From NCBI RefSeq assembly GCF_040939455.1, contig NC_134136.1, positions 105,388,014 through 105,452,013 of the forward strand: DNA of 64,000 bases, written 5' to 3'. A program made the translations under genes and the position numbers. Source of the stretch: Microcebus murinus. Its lineage: Eukaryota > Chordata > Mammalia > Primates > Cheirogaleidae. Positions 12,610 to 24,482 of this stretch are shown here, one piece after another. Position 1 is the first letter of the stretch, and each line of letters starts with the position of its first letter. A model generated the notes under the pieces. The model saw only the letters and a program-made list of their open reading frames with translations. It did no database searches and had not been told where the DNA came from.

Positions 12610-14505
12610 TTTGATGATGATCTCAAAAATTATTACAAGTTATATCTAGTTTGTATTTCATACTTTTAAAAGTTCTTTTGTATGTGTATGTGTATATTGT
12701 ATATGTGTAAGTATATGCACATATATTATAAATAAAGGTATGCATATATATTGAAGAGTATAATCAAAAATCTTCTCACTCATGGAGCAAACAATAAACA
12801 AAGCATGGAGACCACAGCTTTAGGGGGAATATGAACAAGTGACCAGTATTTATTTCAGGTGAACAAAAATAAGGAATGAAGGGTGAGACGGAGTCTAGAT
12901 ATCACACAACTCTAATTGATTGACATACCTGGGATCACATGTGTGAATGATGTTCCCTAAAATTGTGTTAAACTATGGCTTATGCTAAAGGATCCATTTG
13001 GAGGAAAGAATAACAGAGCCATGTGTGAAAGAGACAGTGAGAGTCTGTTCCCAAGAGAACACAAGGCCAAGCAAGCTGTCCCAACACACATCATTGTCCA
13101 TGAGTCTAGAAAGATTGCCCACTGTAAGGAAATATGTATACTGGGCAAAGCACTGAAGGGGAGAGTACAAGATAGAAAAGATCCAGAAATGGCATAGAAG
13201 TCCCTTTCATTCTGTGGCTGAATAGTAAGCAATGCATGCTTGGAGTTTAAATACATAGTGTGTCCAAAAATTCTGAAGGCAAAAGATTAAAGTACCACTC
13301 TGGAAAGGAGATATTTTATTAAAACTAATGCTTGCCAAACATGCTATTCAAATAATTCACTTGGATAACAAGTACATTCTGCTGAAGAATATTGATAATG
13401 ATCATTTTAAAGACTAAATGTGTATGTGAACTGTCTGAAGATTACCTCACTCAGCATCAAGCTTCTTGAATTTATTTTGTGAACTTCCGAAAGCAATCTA
13501 AAGCCTACTATTTTCCAAGTTGTGGATTGAAAGTATGAATTTCCCTCAGCTCTTGTAGGGAAGCACTTTTGAATTCATTTCCCTGACATGAGATTGCTTT
13601 TCCCAAAGCAATTTTGGAGGAACATTAAGTGCTATAGAACTAGAATTGGAGAAATGGGCCTCACAAAATGTTTTTAATCAGAGCTATGTGGGAGCCCATT
13701 TAATCACTGTGTAATAGAAGATTTTAAAGGAACACCACTTTGTTTAAGAGACTTATTGACTAAGAAGTTAATTTAAAGTGGGTCCTCTTTCTCCCTCTCT
13801 TTTTTGGCTTTCCATTTTGGAAATGTTTGTGGCCAAAATTGACCTCAATATTTCTATTTGGTGGCTATTCTGCAGCCCATGGCTGCCACCCACCCACAGC
13901 ATCTTCATCCTTTGAACTATAAATTGAAATTCACATGTTTTGGTTTTTGTCCTTGCAAGTTATAGTTGTCTCTGACAATTCCCTTTTCATTTGAGAAAAG
14001 CCAGAGTGGTGCTATGTATTTTCAGTCATATTCTCTCTGGTATCAAATGTCACAGCTGGGTTGCATGAGGGTTTATTTGTATTATAATAGCATTTCCTTT
14101 AGATCTCAAGGGGCCTCTATCTCTAAAATCACTTGTCTACAGGAACTTCAGGGTGAATAACTTGACCTTTTTAAAAGTAAACTTTCCAACCGGGTATCTC
14201 CCTCTGGATCTAGGTTCAGATGGTTGTGTGTGCACTTGAGCAGTGTGTATGACTTGAGCTTTTAGGTTAATGCGGATTCTGATTTTTCAAAGTGTTATAG
14301 TGTGTCTTTGATTTCCCAAACAGAGAGAGCTTTTGTTAATTGTGATGATGAGTAAACTATAAGTATTATGGCAGGATAATGTATTGAGATCATAATGTAT
14401 GTTCTTCCTTCCTGCTTTTTCCTCCTTCATTCCAGAAAGTTAGTAAATATTTTTTGTGCATCTTCTCAGAGGAGGGTTTATATTAATATTTTACTTGTAG
14501 TCAGA
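12610..14505. other. Repeat-poor interval
   Basis: Contains a TG/TA-rich patch at 12670-12760 and otherwise no recognised repeat. Overlapping short frames on both strands at 12957-13256 come from a GC-richer patch and lack known motifs. 'tgtccaaaaattctgaaggc' at 13261 faintly recalls a mariner end, but no partner end was found. Confidence 0.4.
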
Positions 14506-14510
14506 AATAG

Positions 14511-14640
14511 GGTAACCAACTATTCCAGTTTACCCAGTTTAGGGGTGGAGTGGGGGACAATTCCTGGCACATGAGGCTTTCAGTACTAAAACCGTGAAAG
14601 TCCCAGGCAAGCCAGGACAAGCTGGGCACCATAGGCAGAA
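14511..14640. repeat. Possible DNA-transposon MITE
   Basis: 'agggtaaccaactattccag' then 'tttacccagtttaggggtgg', and later 'agtcccaggcaagccaggac', resemble the self-complementary 'agggtgaccaaccgtcccgg' type of ancient mammalian MITE. Orientation and family unclear. Confidence 0.3.
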
Positions 14641-15118
14641 GTCATGTATAAAATGCCTCTTATCTTGGACTTTTTCCTAAACCTTGAGTTCATTCAAGAG
14701 AGGTACCCCTAAGGGCAAAAGGAGAGAGGGATACTACGTTTATGTAAATGTTCAACTGAAATATAACATACATATAAAAATGCACAAATCCTAAGTGTGC
14801 AGCTCTACAAATTTTCACCAAGTAAACACACACATTTAAGTAGTATCCAGATCAAGAAAGAATATTTTTGGAATCCCCAAAGCTCCCTTGTGTATCCTCT
14901 CAGCTACTACCCCCTCAAATAACAATTATCCTTCTTAAAACACTTTTCATTACTTTTGCCTATTTTAAAATGTGTTTAAGTGGAACCATACAATTTGTAC
15001 TCTAATGTCTAGTTTCTTTCATTCAACATTATTTTGGGAGATTCATCCATGTCACTGTATGTCATTACGTTTGTTCATTCTTATTGCCATATAATATCCC
15101 ATTATGTGACTATATCAC

Positions 15119-15843
15119 TGTCTTAGTCCTTTTCTGCTACTATAACAGAATACTTCAGACTGGATAATTTATAAAGAAAGTAAGTCCTTTATAAGTTCCA
15201 GTGGCTGGAAGTCTGAGATCAAGGGGCCACTTCTAGTGAAGCCCTTCTTGCTGGGTCATAATGTGACAGAAGGTCAAACAGGCATGCAAGATGGAGAGAG
15301 GAAATTGGGCTGAACTGAATTTTTTTTTTTTTTTTTTTTTTTGAGACAGAGTCTCACTTTGTTGCCCAGACTAGAGTGAGTGCCATGGCGTCAGCCTAGC
15401 TCACAGCAACCTTAAACTCCTGGGCTCAAACAATCCTCCTGCCTCAGCCTCCCGAGTAGCTGGGACTACAGGCATGCGCCAACATACCCAGCTAATTTTT
15501 TCTATATATATTAGTTGGCCAATTAATTTCTTTCTATTTTTTATAGTAGAGATGGGGTCTCACTCTTGCTCAAGCTGGTTTCGAACTCCTGACCTCGAGC
15601 AATCCACCCACCTCGGCCTCCCAGAGTGCTAGGATTACAGGCATGAGCCACCACGCTTGGCCTGAACTTGATTTTATAACAATCCCAATCTCCTGAAAAC
15701 TAACCCACTCCCATGATAAAGGCATTAATTTATTCACGAGGGCTCTGCCCTCATGATCTAATCACCTCTCAATGGTCCCACCCCTATTATAATGGTGATT
15801 TAAATTCAATATGAGTTTTGGAGGGGACATTCAAACCATAGCA
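15119..15843 (-). mobile_element. MaLR LTR (MST/THE1-like), antisense, nested
   Basis: Reads TGTCTTAGTCCTTTTCTGCT through 'ggataatttataaagaaagt', 'gaagtctgagatcaaggggc', then 'cccactcccatgataaaggc', 'ctctgccctcatgatctaat' and ends 'gacattcaaaccatagca'. Removing the 342-bp Alu leaves about 383 bp, a normal MaLR LTR length. The 5-bp duplication is atcac / accac. Confidence 0.8.
15320..15661 (-). mobile_element. Alu, lemur type, inside a MaLR LTR
   Basis: 23-T tail, lemur linker near 15510, ending 'caccacgcttggc'. Duplication 'ctgaactgaa' / 'ctgaacttga'. This is the top layer of an Alu-in-LTR-in-L1 nest. Confidence 0.94.
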
Positions 15844-16169
15844 ACCACAATTTACTTATCCAGTAAATTTTGATGAACATTTGGATTATTTCCATTGTGG
15901 GGCTATTATGAACAGTGCAACTAGGAATATATTTGACGGTAAAGAAAGAAAAGGGGTAGGTATTTGACAGAATCTTAGGGAGGCAACAACAATCAAAGAT
16001 GGCCAATGTGAGGTAGACATAGGGAGGCTAGATCCCCACCATGAGGGTTCTCATCTCTGTGAATTCTGTGACCCAGGAAGAGCACCAAAGCAGAGAATGT
16101 CTGTACATCTGGCAAATTCAGTCTTTGACAAGAGACCAATAAGCTATGATAAATGGAATGTTAGAGGCT

Positions 16170-17205
<1,036 letters not shown>

Positions 17206-20080
17206 TTTTCTATAAGACTCCTGGATTCTTATGTAACAATGAGAGGAGAGCTGTTCCAATGATTGAGATTATCTTTCCAATGAGAATGGAGACTCAAAAC
17301 AGAATTTAAGGCAATTTATAGAAATCAAAGCAATGCCATATTTCTTATATATGTGATGTAGCAGAATAGTATTTTGTAATGTAAATCAATGTGTTTTTCA
17401 TTATTGGTAATTACTTTTTGCCCCCACAGCCCTTCCCTTATTAAAATGAGCAGAAAGAGAGAAAAGAGAATCATTTACTTTTGTGCTACAATAGGCTTTT
17501 GAAGCCCTTTTCAGAGCTGGTATTTGTGAGAGAAAAGGGGTTTGGGTTGCAAGAGCCAAGGCCCTGAAGGCTTCAGTTAGACACAGAAAGATCTGGAAAA
17601 AGACCAGATCAATCACAGCTGCCTAAAGCTATATAAAGTTTTCTCAGGACTAGCAGAGAGGAGACTCAGAGGGGAAAAAGAAAACTATAGATGTGTTCCT
17701 GAGAAGGAGCTCTGTTTTGTGCACTCTCTCCACTCCCACCTAGGCAAGGAGAATGAAAGGGCAGTGATACAGCCAAAAGTTGCTTGTAGCAGACACTCTC
17801 AGTGCCCTATCCATGATGGCCCTTTGATCTTCATCATTTCAGTGTGTTCTCTGTGACTTCCACTGGCCAGTACTTGCATCTCTGCATCTAATGGCCTTCT
17901 TATTTCCCCTATGACTACCCTGCTTGGTGTAGCAGGCCAGAAGTGCCGGAGAATCAACTCTCCGAGAGCAGCCATCAACCAAAAACTCTTATTATAATTA
18001 TCCCCTATTATAAATTATCTCATTATAAATACCCCAGACCCTTCACCCCTTGGGTGAGATAATTCTGAGATGTGTGTTTTACACTTTTCCTCTTGAGTTG
18101 TCCCATGGAGTTAAGCTCCATGTGCCCACCATAGTAGTTGGCTTAATAATACATCTTATCTGCCTGGTTTTCCCTGAGTGGCTCTCCCCATCCCCACTCC
18201 CACACACAGGTGATTTCTGCATCTTCTGAAGGAACTATTTGAACTTGAACACTTACCTCAGAGTCTGCTTCTGGAAGTGCTCAAACTAAGGTACAACTCT
18301 TCCCAATGCTTGCAAAGAGGCAAAGGTTCCATTTTAATAGGCTCAAGAAGAATAAGGGAAAAGGGAGAAGATGGTTCCCCCTATAATGATTAGATTTCTC
18401 TGTGGTTCCCTGCAATGGATTCTCTGAGTAATAACATCTGCTAACAGTCAAGGCATAGAATGTCCTCATGTGTTTTGTAAATTTTTGCTGTGAGCTTATC
18501 TTCAGTAGGAATTAACTTCAATGTGAATTCTCCATGTGCCTTGGACTGAGAATGTGTCGCAATTGGATGCCTTAACATTTGCCTCTGCTCTGGTCTTGCA
18601 AATTTCAGAGAGTCAAGATCAGTTTTTAGTAAGTTGCTCAGCACAGGATATTCATACCCCAAGTTGTTACAAACTTCTACCCTCCCCCAGGCAGAGATCA
18701 TGCTCAAAATTCCAATTTTTGCAGGTAGCTCTATTTCCATCAATGGCCCAGAGTGGGCACCCTGATTGTGTGCATTCAACTTTTACTAGTTGACAAACGA
18801 CAGGGAAGCCCCTTCCTAGTGTCTTCCTTTATTTAGAGAGCTTAGGTCCAGTTTCCTAATTTGACTTGTTCCTTTAACCTGAATCCCAGTGCTATTCTTG
18901 TGGCAATAGCTTAGCCCATGAGGTTCGTGTCCGGGCCCAATACTCCAAAAGCTGCCTGGACTCTCTTCCTTCTCACTGCTTTGGCCCCTGGGGATTTACT
19001 TTTCAGGCTATGATTTAAAGGTATTTTTTTCATATCTTACCTAGCATTTCTATGAGTTAGAGAGTAAAAGGGACTTCAGCATCTTGCCAGGCAACAATAA
19101 TTACAATCAATTGAGGCAATGTAAACTCTCAGTATGTCACCCTGCCCACAATGAAGACAATTTTTTTGCATTATACAGAATCCATTCTGGAAGAGGATCT
19201 TGGCTTTACTTTTATGCATCCCAAAGGCTTTCCAAAGCAAAAGAGCCCTCAAAGAAGAATTCAAGCTTCTATTTGTAGCACTTAAGCTTTGATTCAAGAT
19301 TTCAAAAATCCAAGGAACAATTCTTGAGGCAGATCTCGTGGTCAATCTACCTGAGCTGTTGCTTTAGCCAGAAATCTTTGTAAGAGAAAAGCTCTTCCCC
19401 AAAACATGGCCCAAGGTGTAGGCCTAACCTTGACATGAGGATAGATTATAATATTTATCTCCCAATTCCAGAGAAATTAGCCTCAGGGGTTCACAGGTCT
19501 TTTTTTGTTCCAATATATATTGGCATGCCCATCTTGAAAGGTAATCAACAGGGAAAGACCAAGGACTTTGAAGTTAAGCATTATAATGCCAAAGAGTGAT
19601 TATTAAAAGTTAAAAGCATGACTCTCATACAAATATAGAATGGACACATGTCAAAGATTTTATTCAGTTCATAAATGAGGAATCAGCAAGGTGGTAAGCC
19701 TGGTTCAAAGAGCATTTTGAGTACTGGCATATTTTGTAGTTCACCAAAAAGGAACTTTGAAATAAGTTTAGTAAGTTAGAGCCAAAGCTGGTTAATGTCA
19801 AAGGGGCAGTGAAACTGTAACTTTGGGGTTATATTTTCTACTGGACATAAAAATTAACAAATAATTGCAGAGTCTGAGCCCTTAGTTAATAGTAAAATGG
19901 CAAAGTTGCCCACAGATACATCCCCCTAGATAACTAAATAATGTTGGGTGATCCTGTCAACATCCCAGGGTGACAATGGGATGTTGTCATTACAACCCAA
20001 ATTTCCCCTTTATTTCTCAAGTTTAAAAATTTTTTTATTATTTTAATGGTAGCTAGAACACATAGATATATAATATACTA
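17206..20080. other. Long unassigned, repeat-poor block
   Basis: Nearly 3 kb without a repeat I can name. Several short frames overlap on both strands (18441-18779 minus, 18536-18793 plus, 19076-19345 minus) but none shows a domain, splice logic or continuity. 'ttttacacttttcctcttga' to 'aagctccatgtgcccaccat' (18079-18130) resembles an old LTR tail, unproven. Confidence 0.4.
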
Positions 20081-20084
20081 GCTT

Positions 20085-20180
20085 TTGGGAAATTTCCTAA
20101 ATTCTCTGGGACTCAAGTTTCTTCATCTGTAAAATTAGAGCAATACTATCTACCCTGACTGGTTATTTTTTTTCTCTTGC
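20085..20180 (+). repeat. MIR SINE fragment
   Basis: 'ctgggactcaagtttcttca' and 'tctgtaaaattagagcaata' are the MIR 3' half. Confidence 0.6.
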
Positions 20181-20480
20181 TCCCCAACTAATGGAGTCTA
20201 AGTAGGGATAACCCCTGGGTAGACAGATGATGGGGTTGGGTAACTTTTATACTCATGTCTGGGAGTAGAAACCTGAGAGTACTAGGGCATGGGTCAGGAA
20301 AAGGACCAGAGCCTGGGACACCATGTCTGGGGGATGGGAAGCCTAGAAAGAAAACCATGTGAAAAAAAGAGCAAACCCAAAGAGGAGTGTTTAAAAGGAG
20401 AAGAAACCTAGAGATGAAGCCAGCAACATGTGTCAGCCAAAGTCACCGACAAGTTTGGAGATCAAAAATAAAGAAGTAGG

Positions 20481-20823
20481 GGCTGGGTGCAGTGGCTCAA
20501 CGCCTGTAATCCCAGCACTCTGGGAGGCCGAGGCGGCCAGATGGCTCAAGGTCAGGAGTTCGAAACCAGCCTGAGCAAGAGCGAGACCACCGTCTCTACT
20601 AAAAATACAAACAAATTAATTGGCCAACTAAAAGTACACAGAAAAAAATTAGCCAGGCATGGTGGCACATGTCTGTAGTCCCAGCTACTCGGGAGGCTGA
20701 GGCAGTAAGATCACTTAAGCCCAGGAGTATGAAGTTGTTGTGAGCTAGGCTGACACCACGACACTCTAGCCAGAGCGACAGAGTGAGACTCAGTCTCAAA
20801 AATAATAATAATAATAATAAAAT
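20481..20823 (+). mobile_element. Alu, lemur type, (AAT)n tail
   Basis: Begins 'ggctgggtgcagtggctcaa'. A 17-bp duplication 'aaaaataaagaagtagg' (20464-20480) reappears with one mismatch at 20824-20840. The tail has become an AAT microsatellite. Confidence 0.94.
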
Positions 20824-21116
20824 AAAAATAAAGCAGTAGGATAAAGGAAATGAGAATGAATCTGAACCTGAGTCATGGAAGGTGGTAGATTTTGTATTAT
20901 TCAGTTTTGTCAATTGTGTGGGATGGCCTATCCTTGGAGATTAAGGTTACCCATGGACAATGAATACTGTAAAGGTTAAAGATAATTTACATCAGGCATA
21001 GTGTTTATTCTCTAAAAATAGCAGATGCTTCATAAAAGGTAGTGATTATATTTTTTATCTACTTGTCTCTCAGTGGAGGTTGTAGACAGGCAGTTTTCCT
21101 TAAAAAGGAACTATGA

Positions 21117-21416
21117 GGCCACGTGCAGTGGCTCATGCCTATAACCCCAACACTTTGGGAGGCCAAGGTGGGCAGATCGCTCAAGGCCAGGAGTTTGAGA
21201 CCAGCCTGGGCAACATAGAGAGACCTCATTTCTACAAAACATAGAAAAAATTAGCCGGGTGTGGTGGTGCATGCTTGTAGTCCTACCTAGTAGAGAGGTT
21301 GAAGCAGGAGGATCACTTGAGCCAAAAGGTTCAAGGCTGCAGTGAGCTATGATTGTGCCATTGCACTCCAGTCTGGGTGACAGAATGAGACTCTGTCTCT
21401 TAAAAAAAGAAAAAAA
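21117..21416 (+). mobile_element. AluJ
   Basis: No lemur linker; has 'ggccaggagtttgagaccag', 'ttcaaggctgcagtgagcta' and 'tgattgtgccattgcactcc'. Duplication 'aaaaaggaactatga' / 'aaaaaaggaattgtga'. Confidence 0.92.
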
Positions 21417-21520
21417 GGAATTGTGAGAATAAAAATCTCTATGACTTACTTATATGTTTAGTATAGAAGGTATTCATATTACTGATGAAAATGAGGGGGA
21501 CATGTGTTGTTATTGCCTGG

Positions 21521-22052
21521 TGTTGTTAGAGCGGGAAACTGCAGTACCACAGAACAAAGAGACAGAGTCACTGAGGCTGAAATCATCAAAAGGAGTTTTA
21601 ATGACTAGCTAGCGAGCGAGAGTCCGAGTCTCAGAGCGCCAACGCAGTGGCCTCTATTCTGACAAGGACCCCCCCTTGGGTTACAAGTATTCCTTAAGTA
21701 GTTTTTCCCCTCCCGCAGTCTTTTTCAGCAGTTTATTTTATCTCTTTTCTGGTTGGCTCTGGTTGGTTCCTCTTACCAGCTGATTGGTTCTGGCGTTAGG
21801 GCTTTTCCTCTGCATTTTATTTCAGCATTTTACTGCAGAGTCATCCGGTGTTTGGCCCCCTCCCCCGACCCGGGGCTTTTCAACCTCTTATCAGGAAATG
21901 ACCTGCAGCGGTTACCGCCTTTTGAGGCCCAGCACCCGCTGAAGCCTGTCATGGCTTCACTTAAGCTATATATTGTAAGCAAGCAAGCTGAGGTGACAGA
22001 AGCTAAATAAGCTGTTAGCTTTGAGCTTTTCTTATAATTTCCATTTCTTACA
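21521..22052 (-). mobile_element. ERV LTR, antisense, CpG-containing
   Basis: A 532-bp unit with TGTTGTTAGAGCGGGAAACT at one end and CCATTTCTTACA at the other. On the minus strand an ATTAAA-type poly(A) signal lies at 21596-21602, and GC-rich U3/R material contains several CpGs ('agctagcgagcgagagtccg', 'ccccgacccggggctttt'). Flanking 4-mers are CTGG / CTGT, an eroded 4-bp duplication. CpG retention suggests it is younger than its surroundings. Class II/ERV1-like; family unknown. Confidence 0.6.
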
Positions 22053-22415
22053 CTGTGGCAAACAAGGAGAAGTGCCACTTGTGTTGGCCTTCAGGAAAGA
22101 ACTTGTGCATCAGCTGCAAGGAGTGCAGTTAGCTGACAGCCTCTAACTGCAGAGTCCTTAGGATCTGCCTCAGCACATGATTGTGAGGCCCTGCTCTTCC
22201 GTGAACAAGCATAATGTGGCTATGATGATGGGACTGTTTCTGCTGAACATAGGTGGCAATTTTCGTTCAGAGCTCTCCCCTGGGTTGGCTGAGACCCTCA
22301 GATCTGCATTTCAGTCTGAGGCTCTCTGCCTGATTTTCCTTCCTCTCCCAGTTTTTTCATAGGCGTCAGATCTGCACCATCGTTTGAAGCTTTCTCTGTG
22401 CATTCTGCTTCCTCC
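22053..22415 (+). mobile_element. ERVL-type 5' LTR remnant
   Basis: 'tgtggcaaacaaggagaagt', 'gaacttgtgcatcagctgca', 'aggagtgcagttagctgaca' and 'tgaggccctgctcttccgtg' resemble MLT2-type LTRs, which serve ERVL proviruses. It lies directly upstream of ERVL-like internal sequence in the same orientation. The antisense LTR at 21521-22052 sits at its 5' edge. Confidence 0.5.
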
Positions 22416-22840
22416 TGTTACAGCAAGTATTACAGAGGGTGGTTCCAAGGACGAACCAAGTGACACACGGAGAGTCAGAGAATCAAAGTTTATTCGTCGC
22501 CTGTCTCAGATGGGTCTCACCACCAAATTCTGAGCCCTGTCTGCCTGTTTTTTTTTTCCACTTTTATTAAGTCGGGGTGGCTTAAGGGGTGGGGGTCTCA
22601 GATGGCTAATGTAATAGGTTAGTTGGTGCGCCAGGTAATAGCTTTAGTGTTATGCTAATGTGCCAGGTAACAGGTTAGTATTATGCTGATGTGGGTCTTC
22701 TTGAGGGGTGGGGGTCTCAGGTGGCTGCTGCACCAAGTAATAGATGGGGATTTTCCTTATCTCTACGTCTTCATTTTTCCCCCGAGTGCTAAACCCCTCA
22801 GTAAACTTTCTGCACTCCTCTCTTTGCACTGTCATCATTT
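22416..22840 (-). mobile_element. ERV LTR, antisense
   Basis: Begins TGTTACAGCAAGTATTACAG on the plus strand. On the minus strand an AATAAA signal lies at 22489-22494 and a TA-rich TATA-like stretch near 22561-22569. R/U5 wording ('gagagtcagagaatcaaagt') parallels the LTR at 23866-24482, so they are probably related families. U3 holds an imperfect duplication around 'gggtgggggtctcag' (22587 and 22707) and repeated 'caggtaa.agg.ttagt' (22621-22680). The right-hand boundary is uncertain. Confidence 0.55.
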
Positions 22841-23865
22841 GCTCCCAGAGACCTGAACAGACTCTGTGAAGTGGTCAAAGAAAGCAGGAGAAAAGATGCA
22901 GAATGGTGACTGAGTCACTCGCCACCTGACCAGCAACAAGGGCTCCACCCTGGGTAGTATGATAGTCCCTGGCCTAATGTTGCAGTCTAATTGCTAAAAC
23001 TTCCACTGGTGGTGATTAGGGAGAAGGTTCTGATGGAGGGGAGTGCTCAGGGTGGTGCAAGGAATTGAAAAGTCCATGGTGGTGGGAGGTGGGGGTGGAG
23101 GTGTGAATCCCAATGCATATAAACAATGGAATTGCCTGGTTGCTATTAAGTTTCAATGACACCCTACAGAGAAATAATGAAACACTGAGGCCAATTAATA
23201 TACAATTGAAAAACAGGCATGAAGGACAGGTGTTTGGTAGTTTGCAAAGAGGCCCTTTTCCCAGCAGTGGGACACCTGAAAAAGCTGAGAACAAAACTCA
23301 AGATTTAATAGTTGTATTCATTGACCTTCAAAGATGATTGTGGGCTCAGCCAAAGCAGTTTATTAAGCCAAAGTCATAGCCCTGTTTGGGGCAACCTCGG
23401 ACTCTGATACAAAGGATGGGGACATGTGGGAGGATGCTCTTTAAGATTTTGCTCCCCAGCATCCTTTGAACCCTGAGAAGCTTCAGAGTTGGCCTTCCCT
23501 TCCCTATTACAAGCTAGCATGCCAGCATGCTCTGTCCCACCCTTTAGTGTAAAAAGATACTGCAGTCTTCTTCCTCCTAAGGCAGTAGGGGCTGCCTTCA
23601 GCATCTGTCTCCACTTTAACTGCTGGTTGCCAGGCCAATAACTAGGATTATGTGGCAGCATCACTCAGTTGGGTCTGATAAGGGAAGAAAGGGACCATAC
23701 CCCAAAGGAGCTACAAGACCTGTTGAACATTCACTGACAAGAGCTGGGAGAGTACCAATGGACTCAATTTATTTTATTTATTTATTTATTTTTTGAGATA
23801 GAGTCTCACTCTGTTGCCCAGGTCAGAGTGCCGTGGCATCAGCCTAGCTCACAGCAACCTCAAAC

Positions 23866-24482
23866 TGTTCCAGCAGGTGTGAACAGCTCTTGGCCGAAGA
23901 AAAACCCAAATGGCACATGGAGAGTTGGAGAGTCAGTTTTATTTTGCTGTTTCGCCTGCAGGCTCAGAGAGGCATATCTGCCACCAAACCTTTTTCGTTT
24001 TCTTTTAGTTTTATACCTTTTTTGGGGTTACAGTTAGCCAATGGCAAGATTTCACAAAAGTCACATCATTTACATAGTAGTCAGCCAATCAGAAGTATGT
24101 CCCAAAAGTTACTTCATTTACATAGTAGTCAGCCAATCAGAAGTATGTCCCAAAAGTTACTTCATTTACATAGTAGTCAGCCAATCAGAAATATGTTCCA
24201 AAAGTTACTTCATTTACATAGTAGTCAGCCAATCAGAAGTATGTCCCAAAAGTTACTTCATTTACATAGTAGTCAGCCAATCAGAAATATGTTCCAAAAG
24301 TTACTTCATTTACATAGTAGTCAGCCAATCAGAAGTATGTCCTAAAAGTTACTTCATTTACATGGTAGTCAGCCAATCAGAAGTATGTCCCCAAATCGCC
24401 TCATCAGGTGTGAGTATTAGTAGCTGCTCAATTTAGGAGCGGGATAAGCGAAACAGGTGGGTTTTTGTGGAATGCCCTGACA
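23866..24482 (-). mobile_element. ERV1-type solo LTR with CCAAT tandem repeats
   Basis: A 617-bp LTR begins TGTTCCAGCAGGTGTGAACA and ends GAATGCCCTGACA on the plus strand. Perfect 4-bp AAAC duplications (23862-23865 and 24483-24486) sit inside an Alu. Transcription would run on the minus strand. The TATAAAA box lies at 24009-24015 and the AATAAA signal at 23938-23943, about 65 bp apart, giving a short R. U3 holds the 48-bp repeat array described separately. Host Alu identity on both sides dates the insertion after Alu insertion. The open frames of 151 and 131 codons (23890-24345 and 24041-24436) exist only because 48 is divisible by three; they are not proteins. Confidence 0.85.
24037..24412. 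repeat. 48-bp tandem repeat array in LTR U3
   Basis: CCAATCAG occurs at 24085, 24133, 24181, 24229, 24277, 24325 and 24373, exactly 48 bp apart each time. A diverged eighth unit (CCAATGG) begins at about 24039. Each unit reads CCAATCAGAAGTATGTCCCA, then 'aaagttacttcatttacata', then 'gtagtcag'. Units 3 and 5 share the variant 'agaaatatgttcc' and alternate with units 2 and 4, so a 96-bp pair was itself duplicated. On the transcribed strand each unit supplies an ATTGG box, the NF-Y target. Confidence 0.95.

Larger units (their letters stand above)
14745..15955 (-). mobile_element. L1M 3'-region fragment interrupted by an LTR
   Basis: Left part (14745-15118): 'caactgaaatataacataca', 'gcacaaatcctaagtgtgca', 'ttggaatccccaaagctccc', 'gattcatccatgtcactgta', 'ataatatcccattatgtgac'. 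Right part (15844-about 15955): 'accacaatttacttatccag', 'gaacatttggattatttcca', 'ggggctattatgaacagtgc'. These abut in the antisense L1M 3' end, so the LTR at 15119-15843 is nested inside. Confidence 0.75.

Noticed and set aside
13258..13330. Mariner-like end 'gtgtgtccaaaaattctgaa'
   Set aside because: No inverted partner end and no second TA flank found nearby.
18441..19345. Overlapping frames of 62-112 codons on both strands as a possible gene
   Set aside because: No recognisable motif, no consistent frame and no consensus splice sites joining them.
23890..24436. Two long overlapping plus-strand frames (151 and 131 codons) with 16-residue repeats
   Set aside because: They are by-products of the 48-bp repeat: 48 is divisible by three and a unit has no stop in those frames. 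They run antisense through an LTR and start in its R/U5.
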